Positions 43,554 to 58,500 of a DNA stretch of 64,000 nucleotides are shown piece by piece. Every line of letters begins with the position of its first letter. Position 1 is the stretch's first letter. The stretch comes from Manihot esculenta. Taxonomy: Eukaryota; Streptophyta; Magnoliopsida; Malpighiales; Euphorbiaceae. Made by a program: the position numbers and the translations under genes. Below the pieces are notes generated by a model. That model saw nothing but the letters and a program-made list of their open reading frames with translations, did no database searches and was not told the DNA's origin. The DNA lies in NCBI RefSeq assembly GCF_001659605.2, contig NW_025215483.1, forward strand, positions 1 through 64,000, in the 5' to 3' direction.

Positions 43554-46500
43554 CCCGATTTGGGACAAACAGCTTCCATCCCAAAAACTGCCAAGTCTAT
43601 CACCCATGTTACATCCGGTGCCCGATTTTGGACTAACAGCTTCCATCCCAAAAACTGCCAAGTCTATCACCCATGTTACATCCGGTGCCCGATTTCGGCA
43701 TAATAGCTTCCATCCCAAAAACTGCCAAGTCTATCACCCATGTTACATCCGGTGCCCGATTTCAGACTAACAGCTTCCATCCCACAAACTGCCAAGTCTA
43801 TCACCCATGTTACATCCGGTGCCCGATTTCGGACTAACAGCTTCCATCCCAAAAACTGCCAAGTCTATCACCCATGTTACATCCGGTGCCCGATTTCAGA
43901 CTAACAGCTTCCATCCCAAAACTGCCAAGTCTATCACCCATGTTACATCCGGTGCCCGATTTCGGACTAACAGCTTCCATCCCAAAAACTGCCAAGTCTA
44001 TCACCCATGTTACATCCGGTGCCCGATTTCGGACTAATAGCTTCCATCCCAAAAACTGCCAAGTCTATCACCCATGTTACATCCGGTGCCCGATTTCGGA
44101 CTAACAGCTTCCATCCCAAAACTGCCAAGTCTATCACCCATGTTACATCCGGTGCCCGATTTCGGACTAACAGCTTCCATCCCAAAAACTGCCAAGTCTA
44201 TCACCCATGTTACATCCGGTGCCCGATTTCGGACTAACAGCTTCCATCCCAAAAACTGCCAAGTCTATCACCCATGTTACATCCGGTGCCCGATTTCGGA
44301 CTAACAGCTTCCATCCCAAAAACTGCCAAGTCTATCACCCATGTTACATCCGGTGCCCGATTTCGGACTAACAGCTTCCATCCCAAAAACTGCCAAGTCT
44401 ATCACCCATGTTACATCCGGTGCCCGATTTCGGCATAATAGCTTCCATCCCAAAAACTGCCAAGTCTATCACCCATGTTACATCCGGTGCCCGATTTCAG
44501 ACTAACAGCTTCCATCCCACAAACTGCCAAGTCTATCACCCATGTTACATCCGGTGCCCGATTTCGGACTAACAGCTTCCATCCCAAAAACTGCCAAGTC
44601 TATCACCCATGTTACATTCGGTGCCTGATTTCGGACTAACAGCTTCCATCCCAAAAGCTTCCAAGTCTATCACCCATGTTACATCCGGTGCCCGATTTGG
44701 GACAAACAGCTTCCATCCCAAAAACTGCCAAGTCTATCACCCATGTTACATCCGGTGCCCGATTTCGGACTAACAGCTTCCATCCCAAAAACTGCCAAGT
44801 CTATCACCCATGTTACATCCGGTGCCCGATTTCGGACTAACAGCTTCCATCCCAAAAACTGCCAAGTCTATCACCCATGTTACATCCGGTGCCCGATTTC
44901 GGACTAACAGCTTCCATCCCAAAAACTGCCAAGTCTATCACCCATGTTACATCCGGTGCCCGATTTCGGACTAACAGCTTCCATCCCAAAAACTGCCAAG
45001 TCTATCACCCATGTTACATCCGGTGCCCGATTTCGGACTAACAGCTTCCATCCCAAAAACTGCCAAGTCTATCACCCATGTTACATCCGGTGCCCGATTT
45101 CGGACTAACAGCTTCCATCCCAAAAACTGCCAAGTCTATCACCCATGTTACATCCGGTGCCCGATTTCGGACTAACAGCTTCCATCCCAAAAACTGCCAA
45201 GTCTATCACCCATGTTACATCCGGTGCCCGATTTCGGACTAACAGCTTCCATCCCAAAAACTGCCAAGTCTATCACCCATGTTACATCCGGTGCCCGATT
45301 TCGGACTAACAGCTTCCATCCCAAAAACTGCCAAGTCTATCACCCATGTTACATCCGGTGCCCGATTTCGGACTAACAGCTTCCATCCCAAAAACTGCCA
45401 AGTCTATCACCCATGTTACATCCGGTGCCCGATTTCGGACTAACAGCTTCCATCCCAAAAACTGCCAAGTCTATCACCCATGTTACATCCGGTGCCCGAT
45501 TTCGACTAATAGCTTCCATCCCAAAAACTGCCAAGTCTATCACCCATGTTACATCCGGTGCCCGATTTCGGACTAATAGCTTCCATCCCAAAAACTGCCA
45601 AGTCTATCACCCATGTTACATCCGGTGCCCGATTTCGGACTAATAGCTTCCATCCCAAAAACTGCCAAGTCTATCACCCATGTTACATCCGGTGCCCGAT
45701 TTCGGACTAACAGCTTCCATCCCAAAAACTGCCAAGTCTATCACCCATGTTACATCCGGTGCCCGATTTCGGACTAACAGCTTCCATCCCAAAAACTGCC
45801 AAGTCTATCACCCATGTTACATCCGGTGCCCGATTTCGGACTAACAGCTTCCATCCCAAAACTGCCAAGTCTATCACCCATGTTACATCCGGTGCCCGAT
45901 TTCGGCATAACAGCTTCCATCCCAAAAACTGCCAAGTCTATCACCCATGTTACATCCGGTGCCCGATTTCGGACTAACAGCTTCCATCCCAAAAACTGCC
46001 AAGTCTATCACCCATGTTACATCCGGTGCCCGATTTCGGACTAACAGCTTCCATCCCAAAAACTGCCAAGTCTATCACCCATGTTACATCCGGTGCCCGA
46101 TTTCGGACTAACAGCTTCCATCCCAAAAACTGCCAAGTCTATCACCCATGTTACATCCGGTGCCCGATTTCAGACTAACAGCTTCCATCCCAAAACTGCC
46201 AAGTCTATCACCCATGTTACATCCGGTGCCCGATTTCGGACTAACAGCTTCCATCCCAAAAACTGCCAAGTCTATCACCCATGTTACATCCGGTGCCCGA
46301 TTTCGGACTAATAGCTTCCATCCCAAAAACTGCCAAGTCTATCACCCATGTTACATCCGGTGCCCGATTTCGGACTAACAGCTTCCATCCCAAAAACTGC
46401 CAAGTCTATCACCCATGTTACATCCGGTGCCCGATTTCGGACTAACAGCTTCCATCCCAAAAACTGCCAAGTCTATCACCCATGTTACATCCGGTGCCCG

Positions 46501-49500
46501 ATTTCGGACTAACAGCTTCCATCCCAAAAACTGCCAAGTCTATCACCCATGTTACATCCGGTGCCCGATTTCGGACTAACAGCTTCCATCCCAAAAACTG
46601 CCAAGTCTATCACCCATGTTACATCCGGTGCCCGATTTCGGACTAACAGCTTCCATCCCAAAAACTGCCAAGTCTATCACCCATGTTACATCCGGTGCCC
46701 GATTTCGGACTAACAGCTTCCATCCCAAAAACTGCCAAGTCTATCACCCATGTTACATCCGGTGCCCGATTTCGGACTAACAGCTTCCATCCCAAAAACT
46801 GCCAAGTCTATCACCCATGTTACATCCGGTGCCCGATTTCGGACTAACAGCTTCCATCCCAAAAACTGCCAAGTCTATCACCCATGTTACATCCGGTGCC
46901 CGATTTCGGACTAACAGCTTCCATCCCAAAAACTGCCAAGTCTATCACCCATGTTACATCCGGTGCCCGATTTCGGACTAACAGCTTCCATCCCAAAAAC
47001 TGCCAAGTCTATCACCCATGTTACATCCGGTGCCCGATTTCGGACTAACAGCTTCCATCCCAAAAACTGCCAAGTCTATCACCCATGTTACATCCGGTGC
47101 CCGATTTCGGACTAACAGCTTCCATCCCAAAAACTGCCAAGTCTATCACCCATGTTACATCCGGTGCCCGATTTCGGACTAACAGCTTCCATCCCAAAAA
47201 CTGCCAAGTCTATCACCCATGTTACATCCGGTGCCCGATTTCGGACTAACAGCTTCCATCCCAAAACTGCCAAGTCTATCACCCATGTTACATCCGGTGC
47301 CCGATTTCGGACTAACAGCTTCCATCCCAAAAACTGCCAAGTCTATCACCCATGTTACATCCGGTGCCCGATTTCGGACTAACAGCTTCCATCCCAAAAC
47401 TGCCAAGTCTATCACCCATGTTACATCCGGTGCCCGATTTCGGACTAACAGCTTCCATCCCAAAAACTGCCAAGTCTATCACCCATGTTACATCCGGTGC
47501 CCGATTTCGGACTAACAGCTTCCATCCCAAAAACTGCCAAGTCTATCACCCATGTTACATCCGGTGCCCGATTTCGGACTAACAGCTTCCATCCCAAAAA
47601 CTGCCAAGTCTATCACCCATGTTACATCCGGTGCCCGATTTCGGACTAACAGCTTCCATCCCAAAAACTGCCAAGTCTATCACCCATGTTACATCCGGTG
47701 CCCGATTTCGGACTAACAGCTTCCATCCCAAAAACTGCCAAGTCTATCACCCATGTTACATCCGGTGCCCGATTTCGGACTAACAGCTTCCATCCCAAAA
47801 ACTGCCAAGTCTATCACCCATGTTACATCCGGTGCCCGATTTCGGACTAACAGCTTCCATCCCAAAAACTGCCAAGTCTATCACCCATGTTACATCCGGT
47901 GCCCGATTTCGGACTAACAGCTTCCATCCCAAAAACTGCCAAGTCTATCACCCATGTTACATCCGGTGCCCGATTTCGGACTAACAGCTTCCATCCCAAA
48001 AACTGCCAAGTCTATCACCCATGTTACATCCGGTGCCCGATTTCGGACTAACAGCTTCCATCCCAAAAACTGCCAAGTCTATCACCCATGTTACATCCGG
48101 TGCCCGATTTCGGACTAACAGCTTCCATCCCAAAAACTGCCAAGTCTATCACCCATGTTACATCCGGTGCCCGATTTCGGACTAACAGCTTCCATCCCAA
48201 AAACTGCCAAGTCTATCACCCATGTTACATCCGGTGCCCGATTTCGGACTAACAGCTTCCATCCCAAAACTGCCAAGTCTATCACCCATGTTACATCCGG
48301 TGCCCGATTTCGGACTAACAGCTTCCATCCCAAAAACTGCCAAGTCTATCACCCATGTTACATCCGGTGCCCGATTTCGGACTAACAGCTTCCATCCCAA
48401 AAACTTCCAAGTCTATCACCCATGTTACATCCGGTGCCCGATTTCGGACTAACAGCTTCCATCCCAAAAACTGCCAAGTCTATCACCCATGTTACATCCG
48501 GTGCCCGATTTCGAACTAACAGCTTCCATCCCAAAAACTGCCAAGTCTATCACCCATGTTACATCCGGTGCCCGATTTCGGACTAACAGCTTCCATCCCA
48601 AAAACTGCCAAGTCTATCACCCATGTTACATCCGGTGCCCGATTTCGGACTAACAGCTTCCATCCCAAAAACTGCCAAGTCTATCACCCATGTTACATCC
48701 GGTGCCCGATTTGGGACTAACAGCTTCCATCCCAAAAACTGCCAAGTCTATCACCCATGTTACATCCGGTGCCCGATTTCGGACTAACAGCTTCCATCCC
48801 AAAAACTGCCAAGTCTATCACCCATGTTACATCCGGTGCCCGATTTCGGACTAACAGCTTCCATCCAAAAACTGCCAAGTCTATCACCCATGTTACATCC
48901 GGTGCCCGATTTCGGACTAACAGCTTCCATCCCAAAAACTGCCAAGTCTATCACCCATGTTACATCCGGTGCCCGATTTCGGACTAACAGCTTCCATCCC
49001 AAAACTGCCAAGTCTATCACCCATGTTACATCCGGTGCCTGATTTCGGACTAACAGCTTCCATCCCAAAAGCTTCCAAGTCTATCACCCATGTTACATCC
49101 GGTGCCCGATTTGGGACTAAACAGCTTCCATCCCAAAAACTGCCAAGTCTATCACCCATGTTACATCCGGTGCCCGATTTCGGACTAACAGCTTCCATCC
49201 CAAAAACTGCCAAGTCTATCACCCATGTTACATCCGGTGCCCGATTTGGGACTAACAGCTTCCATCCCAAAAACTGCCAAGTCTATCACCCATGTTACAT
49301 CCGGTGCCCGATTTCGGACTAACAGCTTCCATCCAAAAACTGCCAAGTCTATCACCCATGTTACATCCGGTGCCCGATTTGGGACTAACAGCTTCCATCC
49401 CAAAAACTGCCAAGTCTATCACCCATGTTACATCCGGTGCCCGATTTCGGACTAACAGCTTCCATCCCAAAAACTGCCAAGTCTATCACCCATGTTACAT

Positions 49501-52500
49501 CCGGTGCCCGATTTCGGACTAACAGCTTCCATCCCAAAAACTGCCAAGTCTATCACCCATGTTACATCCGGTGCCCGATTTCGGACTAACAGCTTCCATC
49601 CCAAAAACTGCCAAGTCTATCACCCATGTTACATCCGGTGCCCGATTTCGGACTAACAGCTTCCATCCCAAAAACTGCCAAGTCTATCACCCATGTTACA
49701 TCCGGTGCCCGATTTCGGACTAACAGCTTCCATCCCAAAACTGCCAAGTCTATCACCCATGTTACATCCGGTGCCCGATTTCGGACTAACAGCTTCCATC
49801 CCAAAAACTGCCAAGTCTATCACCCATGTTACATCCGGTGCCCGATTTCGGACTAACAGCTTCCATCCCAAAAACTGCCAAGTCTATCACCCATGTTACA
49901 TCCGGTGCCCGATTTCGGACTAATAGCTTCCATCCCAAAAACTGCCAAGTCTATCACCCATGTTACATCCGGTGCCTGATTTCAGACTAACAGCTTCCAT
50001 CCCACAAACTGCCAAGTCTATCACCCATGTTACATCCGGTGCCCGATTTCGGACTAACAGCTTCCATCCCAAAAACTGCCAAGTCTATCACCCATGTTAC
50101 ATCCGGTGCCCGATTTCAGACTAACAGCTTCCATCCCAAAAACTGCCAAGTCTATCACCCATGTTACATCCGGTGCCCGATTTCGGACTAACAGCTTCCA
50201 TCCCAAAAACTGCCAAGTCTATCACCCATGTTACATTCGGTGCCCGATTTCGGACTAACAGCTTCCATCCCAAAAGCTTCCAAGTCTATCACCCATGTTA
50301 CATCCGGTGCCCGATTTCGGACTAACAGCTTCCATCCCAAAAACTGCCAAGTCTATCACCCATGTTACATCCGGTGCCCGATTTCGGACTAACAGCTTCC
50401 ATCCCAAAAACTGCCAAGTCTATCACCCATGTTACATCCGGTGCCCGATTTCGGACTAACAGCTTCCATCCCAAAAACTGCCAAGTCTATCACCCATGTT
50501 ACATCCGGTGCCCGATTTCGGACTAACAGCTTCCATCCCAAAAACTGCCAAGTCTATCACCCATGTTACATCCGGTGCCCGATTTCGGACTAACAGCTTC
50601 CATCCCAAAAACTGCCAAGTCTATCACCCATGTTACATCCGGTGCCCGATTTCGGACTAACAGCTTCCATCCCAAAACTGCCAAGTCTATCACCCATGTT
50701 ACATCCGGTGCCCGATTTCGGACTAATAGCTTCCATCCCAAAAACTGCCAAGTCTATCACCCATGTTACATCCGGTGCCCGATTTCGGACTAACAGCTTC
50801 CATCCCAAAAACTGCCAAGTCTATCACCCATGTTACATCCGGTGCCCGATTTCGGACTAACAGCTTCCATCCCAAAAACTGCCAAGTCTATCACCCATGT
50901 TACATTCCGGTGCCCGATTTCGGACTAACAGCTTCCATCCCAAAAACTGCCAAGTCTATCACCCATGTTACATCCGGTGCCTGATTTCGGACTAACAGCT
51001 TCCATCCCAAAAACTGCCAAGTCTATCACCCATGTTACATCCGGTGCCCGATTTCGGACTAACAGCTTCCATCCCAAAACTGCCAAGTCTATCACCCATG
51101 TTACATCCGGTGCCCGATTTCGGACTAACAGCTTCCATCCCAAAAACTGCCAAGTCTATCACCCATGTTACATCCGGTGCCCGATTTCGGACTAACAGCT
51201 TCCATCCCAAAAACTGCCAAGTCTATCACCCATGTTACATCCGGTGCCCGATTTCGGACTAACAGCTTCCATCCCAAAAACTGCCAAGTCTATCACCCAT
51301 GTTACATCCGGTGCCCGATTTGGGACTAACAGCTTCCATCCCAAAAACTGCCAAGTCTATCACCCATGTTACATCCGGTGCCCGATTTCGGACTAACAGC
51401 TTCCATCCCAAAAACTGCCAAGTCTATCACCCATGTTACATCCGGTGCCCGATTTCGGACTAACAGCTTCCATCCCAAAAACTGCCAAGTCTATCACCCA
51501 TGTTACATCCGGTGCCCGATTTCGGACTAACAGCTTCCATCCCAAAAACTGCCAAGTCTATCACCCATGTTACATCCGGTGCCCGATTTCGGACTAACAG
51601 CTTCCATCCCAAAAACTGCCAAGTCTATCACCCATGTTACATCGGTGCCCGATTTCGGACTAACAGCTTCCATCCCAAAAACTGCCAAGTCTATCACCCA
51701 TGTTACATCCGGTGCCCGATTTCGGACTAACAGCTTCCATCCCAAAAACTGCCAAGTCTATCACCCATGTTACATCCGGTGCCCGATTTCGGACTAACAG
51801 CTTCCATCCCAAAACTGCCAAGTCTATCACCCATGTTACATCCGGTGCCCGATTTCAGACTAACAGCTTCCATCCCAAAAACTGCCAAGTCTATCACCCA
51901 TGTTACATCCGGTGCCCGATTTGGGACTAACAGCTTCCATCCCAAAAACTGCCAAGTCTATCACCCATGTTACATCCGGTGCCCGATTTCGGCATAATAG
52001 CTTCCATCCCAAAAACTGCCAAGTCTATCACCCATGTTACATCCGGTGCCCGATTTCGACTAACAGCTTCCATCCCAAAAACTGCCAAGTCTATCACCCA
52101 TGTTACATCCGGTGCCCGATTTCGGACTAACAGCTTCCATCCCAAAAACTGCCAAGTCTATCACCCATGTTACATCCGGTGCCCGATTTCGGACTAACAG
52201 CTTCCATCCCAAAAACTGCCAAGTCTATCACCCATGTTACATCCGGTGCCCGATTTCGGACTAACAGCTTCCATCCCAAAAACTGCCAAGTCTATCACCC
52301 ATGTTACATCCGGTGCCCGATTTCGGACTAACAGCTTCCATCCCAAAAACTGCCAAGTCTATCACCCATGTTACATCCGGTGCCCGATTTCGGACTAACA
52401 GCTTCCATCCCAAAAACTGCCAAGTCTATCACCCATGTTACATCCGGTGCCCGATTTCGGACTAACAGCTTCCATCCCAAAAACTGCCAAGTCTATCACC

Positions 52501-55500
52501 CATGTTACATCCGGTGCCCGATTTCGGACTAACAGCTTCCATCCCAAAAACTGCCAAGTCTATCACCCATGTTACATCCGGTGCCCGATTTCGGACTAAC
52601 AGCTTCCATCCCAAAAACTGCCAAGTCTATCACCCATGTTACATCCGGTGCCCGATTTCGGACTAACAGCTTCCATCCCAAAAACTGCCAAGTCTATCAC
52701 CCATGTTACATCCGGTGCCCGATTTCGGACTAACAGCTTCCATCCCAAAAACTGCCAAGTCTATCACCCATGTTACATCCGGTGCCCGATTTCGGACTAA
52801 CAGCTTCCATCCCAAAAACTGCCAAGTCTATCACCCATGTTACATCCGGTGCCCGATTTCGGACTAACAGCTTCCATCCCAAAAACTGCCAAGTCTATCA
52901 CCCATGTTACATCCGGTGCCCGATTTCGGACTAACAGCTTCCATCCCAAAAACTGCCAAGTCTATCACCCATGTTACATCCGGTGCCCGATTTCGGACTA
53001 ACAGCTTCCATCCCAAAAACTGCCAAGTCTATCACCCATGTTACATCCGGTGCCCGATTTCGGACTAACAGCTTCCATCCCAAAAACTGCCAAGTCTATC
53101 ACCCATGTTACATCCGGTGCCCGATTTCGGACTAACAGCTTCCATCCCAAAAACTGCCAAGTCTATCACCCATGTTACATCCGGTGCCCGATTTCGGACT
53201 AACAGCTTCCATCCCAAAAACTGCCAAGTCTATCACCCATGTTACATCCGGTGCCCGATTTCGGACTAACAGCTTCCATCCCAAAAACTGCCAAGTCTAT
53301 CACCCATGTTACATCCGGTGCCCGATTTCGGACTAACAGCTTCCATCCCAAAAACTGCCAAGTCTATCACCCATGTTACATCCGGTGCCCGATTTCGGAC
53401 TAACAGCTTCCATCCCAAAAACTGCCAAGTCTATCACCCATGTTACATCCGGTGCCCGATTTCGGACTAACAGCTTCCATCCCAAAAACTGCCAAGTCTA
53501 TCACCCATGTTACATCCGGTGCCCGATTTCGGACTAACAGCTTCCATCCCAAAAACTGCCAAGTCTATCACCCATGTTACATCCGGTGCCCGATTTCGGA
53601 CTAACAGCTTCCATCCCAAAAACTGCCAAGTCTATCACCCATGTTACATCCGGTGCCCGATTTCGGACTAACAGCTTCCATCCCAAAAACTGCCAAGTCT
53701 ATCACCCATGTTACATCCGGTGCCCGATTTCGGACTAACAGCTTCCATCCCAAAAACTGCCAAGTCTATCACCCATGTTACATCCGGTGCCCGATTTCGG
53801 ACTAACAGCTTCCATCCCAAAAACTGCCAAGTCTATCACCCATGTTACATCCGGTGCCCGATTTCGGACTAACAGCTTCCATCCCAAAAACTGCCAAGTC
53901 TATCACCCATGTTACATCCGGTGCCCGATTTCGGACTAACAGCTTCCATCCCAAAAACTGCCAAGTCTATCACCCATGTTACATCCGGTGCCCGATTTCG
54001 GACTAACAGCTTCCATCCCAAAAACTGCCAAGTCTATCACCCATGTTACATCCGGTGCCCGATTTCGGACTAACAGCTTCCATCCCAAAAACTGCCAAGT
54101 CTATCACCCATGTTACATCCGGTGCCCGATTTCGGACTAACAGCTTCCATCCCAAAAACTGCCAAGTCTATCACCCATGTTACATCCGGTGCCCGATTTC
54201 GGACTAACAGCTTCCATCCCAAAAACTGCCAAGTCTATCACCCATGTTACATCCGGTGCCCGATTTCGGACTAACAGCTTCCATCCCAAAAACTGCCAAG
54301 TCTATCACCCATGTTACATCCGGTGCCCGATTTCGGACTAACAGCTTCCATCCCAAAAACTGCCAAGTCTATCACCCATGTTACATCCGGTGCCCGATTT
54401 CGGACTAACAGCTTCCATCCCAAAAACTGCCAAGTCTATCACCCATGTTACATCCGGTGCCCGATTTCGGACTAACAGCTTCCATCCCAAAAACTGCCAA
54501 GTCTATCACCCATGTTACATCCGGTGCCCGATTTCGGACTAACAGCTTCCATCCCAAAAACTGCCAAGTCTATCACCCATGTTACATCCGGTGCCCGATT
54601 TCGGACTAACAGCTTCCATCCCAAAAACTGCCAAGTCTATCACCCATGTTACATCCGGTGCCCGATTTCGGACTAACAGCTTCCATCCCAAAAACTGCCA
54701 AGTCTATCACCCATGTTACATCCGGTGCCCGATTTCGGACTAACAGCTTCCATCCCAAAAACTGCCAAGTCTATCACCCATGTTACATCCGGTGCCCGAT
54801 TTCGGACTAACAGCTTCCATCCCAAAAACTGCCAAGTCTATCACCCATGTTACATCCGGTGCCCGATTTCGGACTAACAGCTTCCATCCCAAAAACTGCC
54901 AAGTCTATCACCCATGTTACATCCGGTGCCCGATTTCGGACTAACAGCTTCCATCCCAAAAACTGCCAAGTCTATCACCCATGTTACATCCGGTGCCCGA
55001 TTTCGGACTAACAGCTTCCATCCCAAAAACTGCCAAGTCTATCACCCATGTTACATCCGGTGCCCGATTTCGGACTAACAGCTTCCATCCCAAAAACTGC
55101 CAAGTCTATCACCCATGTTACATCCGGTGCCCGATTTCGGACTAACAGCTTCCATCCCAAAAACTGCCAAGTCTATCACCCATGTTACATCCGGTGCCCG
55201 ATTTCGGACTAACAGCTTCCATCCCAAAAACTGCCAAGTCTATCACCCATGTTACATCCGGTGCCCGATTTCGGACTAACAGCTTCCATCCCAAAAACTG
55301 CCAAGTCTATCACCCATGTTACATCCGGTGCCCGATTTCGGACTAACAGCTTCCATCCCAAAAACTGCCAAGTCTATCACCCATGTTACATCCGGTGCCC
55401 GATTTCGGACTAACAGCTTCCATCCCAAAAACTGCCAAGTCTATCACCCATGTTACATCCGGTGCCCGATTTCGGACTAACAGCTTCCATCCCAAAAACT

Positions 55501-58500
55501 GCCAAGTCTATCACCCATGTTACATCCGGTGCCCGATTTCGGACTAACAGCTTCCATCCCAAAAACTGCCAAGTCTATCACCCATGTTACATCCGGTGCC
55601 CGATTTCGGACTAACAGCTTCCATCCCAAAAACTGCCAAGTCTATCACCCATGTTACATCCGGTGCCCGATTTCGGACTAACAGCTTCCATCCCAAAAAC
55701 TGCCAAGTCTATCACCCATGTTACATCCGGTGCCCGATTTCGGACTAACAGCTTCCATCCCAAAAACTGCCAAGTCTATCACCCATGTTACATCCGGTGC
55801 CCGATTTCGGACTAACAGCTTCCATCCCAAAAACTGCCAAGTCTATCACCCATGTTACATCCGGTGCCCGATTTCGGACTAACAGCTTCCATCCCAAAAA
55901 CTGCCAAGTCTATCACCCATGTTACATCCGGTGCCCGATTTCGGACTAACAGCTTCCATCCCAAAAACTGCCAAGTCTATCACCCATGTTACATCCGGTG
56001 CCCGATTTCGGACTAACAGCTTCCATCCCAAAAACTGCCAAGTCTATCACCCATGTTACATCCGGTGCCCGATTTCGGACTAACAGCTTCCATCCCAAAA
56101 ACTGCCAAGTCTATCACCCATGTTACATCCGGTGCCCGATTTCGGACTAACAGCTTCCATCCCAAAAACTGCCAAGTCTATCACCCATGTTACATCCGGT
56201 GCCCGATTTCGGACTAACAGCTTCCATCCCAAAAACTGCCAAGTCTATCACCCATGTTACATCCGGTGCCCGATTTCGGACTAACAGCTTCCATCCCAAA
56301 AACTGCCAAGTCTATCACCCATGTTACATCCGGTGCCCGATTTCGGACTAACAGCTTCCATCCCAAAAACTGCCAAGTCTATCACCCATGTTACATCCGG
56401 TGCCCGATTTCGGACTAACAGCTTCCATCCCAAAAACTGCCAAGTCTATCACCCATGTTACATCCGGTGCCCGATTTCGGACTAACAGCTTCCATCCCAA
56501 AAACTGCCAAGTCTATCACCCATGTTACATCCGGTGCCCGATTTCGGACTAACAGCTTCCATCCCAAAAACTGCCAAGTCTATCACCCATGTTACATCCG
56601 GTGCCCGATTTCGGACTAACAGCTTCCATCCCAAAAACTGCCAAGTCTATCACCCATGTTACATCCGGTGCCCGATTTCGGACTAACAGCTTCCATCCCA
56701 AAAACTGCCAAGTCTATCACCCATGTTACATCCGGTGCCCGATTTCGGACTAACAGCTTCCATCCCAAAAACTGCCAAGTCTATCACCCATGTTACATCC
56801 GGTGCCCGATTTCGGACTAACAGCTTCCATCCCAAAAACTGCCAAGTCTATCACCCATGTTACATCCGGTGCCCGATTTCGGACTAACAGCTTCCATCCC
56901 AAAAACTGCCAAGTCTATCACCCATGTTACATCCGGTGCCCGATTTCGGACTAACAGCTTCCATCCCAAAAACTGCCAAGTCTATCACCCATGTTACATC
57001 CGGTGCCCGATTTCGGACTAACAGCTTCCATCCCAAAAACTGCCAAGTCTATCACCCATGTTACATCCGGTGCCCGATTTCGGACTAACAGCTTCCATCC
57101 CAAAAACTGCCAAGTCTATCACCCATGTTACATCCGGTGCCCGATTTCGGACTAACAGCTTCCATCCCAAAAACTGCCAAGTCTATCACCCATGTTACAT
57201 CCGGTGCCCGATTTCGGACTAACAGCTTCCATCCCAAAAACTGCCAAGTCTATCACCCATGTTACATCCGGTGCCCGATTTCGGACTAACAGCTTCCATC
57301 CCAAAAACTGCCAAGTCTATCACCCATGTTACATCCGGTGCCCGATTTCGGACTAACAGCTTCCATCCCAAAAACTGCCAAGTCTATCACCCATGTTACA
57401 TCCGGTGCCCGATTTCGGACTAACAGCTTCCATCCCAAAAACTGCCAAGTCTATCACCCATGTTACATCCGGTGCCCGATTTCGGACTAACAGCTTCCAT
57501 CCCAAAAACTGCCAAGTCTATCACCCATGTTACATCCGGTGCCCGATTTCGGACTAACAGCTTCCATCCCAAAAACTGCCAAGTCTATCACCCATGTTAC
57601 ATCCGGTGCCCGATTTCGGACTAACAGCTTCCATCCCAAAAACTGCCAAGTCTATCACCCATGTTACATCCGGTGCCCGATTTCGGACTAACAGCTTCCA
57701 TCCCAAAAACTGCCAAGTCTATCACCCATGTTACATCCGGTGCCCGATTTCGGACTAACAGCTTCCATCCCAAAAACTGCCAAGTCTATCACCCATGTTA
57801 CATCCGGTGCCCGATTTCGGACTAACAGCTTCCATCCCAAAAACTGCCAAGTCTATCACCCATGTTACATCCGGTGCCCGATTTCGGACTAACAGCTTCC
57901 ATCCCAAAAACTGCCAAGTCTATCACCCATGTTACATCCGGTGCCCGATTTCGGACTAACAGCTTCCATCCCAAAAACTGCCAAGTCTATCACCCATGTT
58001 ACATCCGGTGCCCGATTTCGGACTAACAGCTTCCATCCCAAAAACTGCCAAGTCTATCACCCATGTTACATCCGGTGCCCGATTTCGGACTAACAGCTTC
58101 CATCCCAAAAACTGCCAAGTCTATCACCCATGTTACATCCGGTGCCCGATTTCGGACTAACAGCTTCCATCCCAAAAACTGCCAAGTCTATCACCCATGT
58201 TACATCCGGTGCCCGATTTCGGACTAACAGCTTCCATCCCAAAAACTGCCAAGTCTATCACCCATGTTACATCCGGTGCCCGATTTCGGACTAACAGCTT
58301 CCATCCCAAAAACTGCCAAGTCTATCACCCATGTTACATCCGGTGCCCGATTTCGGACTAACAGCTTCCATCCCAAAAACTGCCAAGTCTATCACCCATG
58401 TTACATCCGGTGCCCGATTTCGGACTAACAGCTTCCATCCCAAAAACTGCCAAGTCTATCACCCATGTTACATCCGGTGCCCGATTTCGGACTAACAGCT

